Program-made: the position numbers and the translations under genes
Part shown: positions 63,255 to 64,000 of the stretch, in pieces
Layout: every line of letters begins with the position of its first letter
Numbering within the stretch: the first letter of the stretch is position 1
The notes under the pieces: model-generated
Database searches by the model: none
The model's input: only the letters and a program-made list of their open reading frames with translations
What the model was told of the DNA's origin: nothing
Assembly: GCA_012513605.1 (NCBI GenBank)
Contig: JAAZBV010000039.1
Span: 1-64,000 of the forward strand
Reading direction: 5' to 3'
Length of the DNA: 64,000 bases
Source: Desulfatiglans sp.
GTDB taxonomy: Bacteria; Desulfobacterota; DSM-4660; Desulfatiglandales; HGW-15

Positions 63255-63278
63255 GGGCACAGCGCCTGTGCCCTTTTT
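63255..63278 (+). terminator. terminator-like hairpin
   Basis: GGGCACAG (63255-63262), CGC loop and CTGTGCCC (63266-63273) followed by TTTTTC. It reads on the + strand, where no upstream gene exists, so its use is unclear; it also belongs to the GTAGGGGC palindrome family. Confidence 0.4.
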
Positions 63279-63418
63279 CTTTTTTTGCTTTTCATTCGAC
63301 GTTCATTCTTTTTTCTTTACGCTTTGAGCCTTGAGCCTTTATTTGCTTTTGATTCAAAGTTGAAAGTTGGACGTTCGATGTTCGACGTTCATCCTTTCCC
63401 TTGCGCCCTTCCCCCTCC

Positions 63419-64000
63419 TTAAAAATCCGCAGGGCTCAAAACCGGCACCCCTGATTTATTAAGCGCATGTGTATAAATCATTGTAGTAGAGACATCAGCA
63501 TGTCCAAGGAGTTCCTGTATTGTACGAATGTCGTATCCCTTTTCAAGTAGTTGTGTGGCAAAGGAATGTCTTAAGGTATGTGGGGTGACCTCTTTACTTA
63601 AACCTGCCAAACGAGATGCTGTTTTTACTTCTTTTCTGAGATTGCTTGGGTCTGCATGGTGCCTTCTCACTTTATTGCTTCGAGGATCTATACTTAGACT
63701 TGCCGCAGGAAAAACATACTGCCATATCCAGTCTTTTTTTGCTCCTGGGTTCTTTCGGTCATATCCCGGCCAGATATAGACCCCATCTGCACCCTCTTTT
63801 ATATCCTTTAAAAAAATCTCCTTTGCATATTCAACCTGTTTTTTAAGATCTTCCTTATATTTACCAGGCAACATTGTAAGCCTGTCCTTGGCCCCTTTTC
63901 CACTTCTTACTACTATCTGATTTTGGGCAAAATCTATGTCCTTTATTCTTAACCGCACACATTCCATTATGCGAAGACCTGCGCCGTACAGTAGACCTGC
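63419..64000 (-). CDS. intI: integron integrase IntI, 3' part (runs off window)
   Basis: 193 codons visible; the frame stays open to 64000. Tyrosine-recombinase residues: Arg in LLYGAGLRIMECVRLR, HTLRHSFAT (H-x-x-R), LGHADVSTT, and the nucleophile Tyr in TMIYTHAL. The segment KDWIWQYVFPAASLSIDPRSNKVRRHH is the extra region that separates IntI from XerC/D. IntI recombines attC with attI sites and excises or inserts cassettes. The gene reads leftwards, so attI and any array should lie beyond 64000. Confidence 0.9.
   Translation of the reverse strand, partial: AGLLYGAGLRIMECVRLRIKDIDFAQNQIVVRSGKGAKDRLTMLPGKYKEDLKKQVEYAKEIFLKDIKEGADGVYIWPGYDRKNPGAKKDWIWQYVFPAASLSIDPRSNKVRRHHADPSNLRKEVKTASRLAGLSKEVTPHTLRHSFATQLLEKGYDIRTIQELLGHADVSTTMIYTHALNKSGVPVLSPADF

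Larger units (their letters stand above)
62899..63418. other. repeat-rich spacer before the integrase
   Basis: No gene seen. CAAGGCTTG/CAAGCCTTG palindrome near 62967; second copy of the 45-bp repeat at 63102-63146; imperfect GTAGGGGC palindromes near 63203 and 63252; then GTTCGACGTT-type low-complexity DNA (63290-63418). Confidence 0.6.

Noticed and set aside
63419-64000. XerC/XerD recombinase
   Set aside because: The extra segment ending in DPRSNKVRRHH is characteristic of IntI and absent from Xer proteins.

Overview
The window reads as a chromosomal segment (roughly mid-40s % GC by eye) of an anaerobic or microaerophilic Gram-negative bacterium, most probably a deltaproteobacterium (Desulfobacterota). 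Supporting signs are a complete type II secretion operon, LapA/LapB, an AMIN-domain amidase, a BcrC/HgdB-type iron-sulfur protein with its ATP-dependent activator, CxxC-rich zinc-ribbon proteins, and intergenic hairpin families. No rRNA or CRISPR array was seen. There is one tRNA, tRNA-Ser(CGA), directly behind tadA.

Left edge (1-5.0 kb): a run of small, compositionally mixed, mostly unrecognised genes all on the + strand. They are separated by imperfect hairpins bounded by AAC...GTT, four of which end in GTTAT and several of which carry a bulged base. This is the architecture of integron attC sites, so I read the stretch as a gene-cassette array: a PD-(D/E)XK-like nuclease, small membrane and lipoproteins, a TPR lipoprotein and a DUF4926-like protein. 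At the opposite edge (63.4-64 kb) the 3' two thirds of an integron integrase (IntI) runs out of the window. The two are about 58 kb apart and the IntI points away from the array, so the left array has no visible integrase of its own.

5.3-15.3 kb: housekeeping block with dnaJ and a convergent CbpM-like regulator, a DUF2064 protein coupled to a tandem Usp protein, glucokinase, a SlyD-type PPIase, a Uup-type ABC-F ATPase, hemW and lepA. 15.6-25 kb is accessory and partly decayed: a VapBC pair, two places where the front of one gene is joined to the back of another (SRPBCC/rlmM and SH3-YkuD/DUF1287), an antitoxin gene whose toxin has been lost, an exported DUF4419 protein, then DgkA, a phosphoesterase, an AI-2E family permease and a nucleotidyltransferase pair. 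25-29 kb holds an exported superoxide dismutase, a ferric-reductase-like flavoprotein, YceI, tadA and the tRNA, followed by 119-bp tandem repeats and GIY-YIG gene fragments. 30-40 kb carries a DUF433/DUF5615 module, an M2 peptidase, FmdB, HIT, LapA, LapB, MutS and an amidase.

40.6-56.9 kb is one long minus-strand type II secretion operon, in transcription order [receiver-PFK fusion]-gspF-G-H-I-J-K-L-M-N-C-A-(TPR)-D-E. Its first gene is the most unusual object here: a receiver-like domain without its phospho-acceptor aspartate fused to a phosphofructokinase-like domain with altered active-site residues. 57-63 kb holds an alpha/beta hydrolase between blocks of GAAATC-type repeats, proC, a Na/Pi cotransporter, and a two-gene BcrC/HgdB-type protein plus activator that resembles the YjiM/YjiL (double-cubane cluster protein) arrangement.
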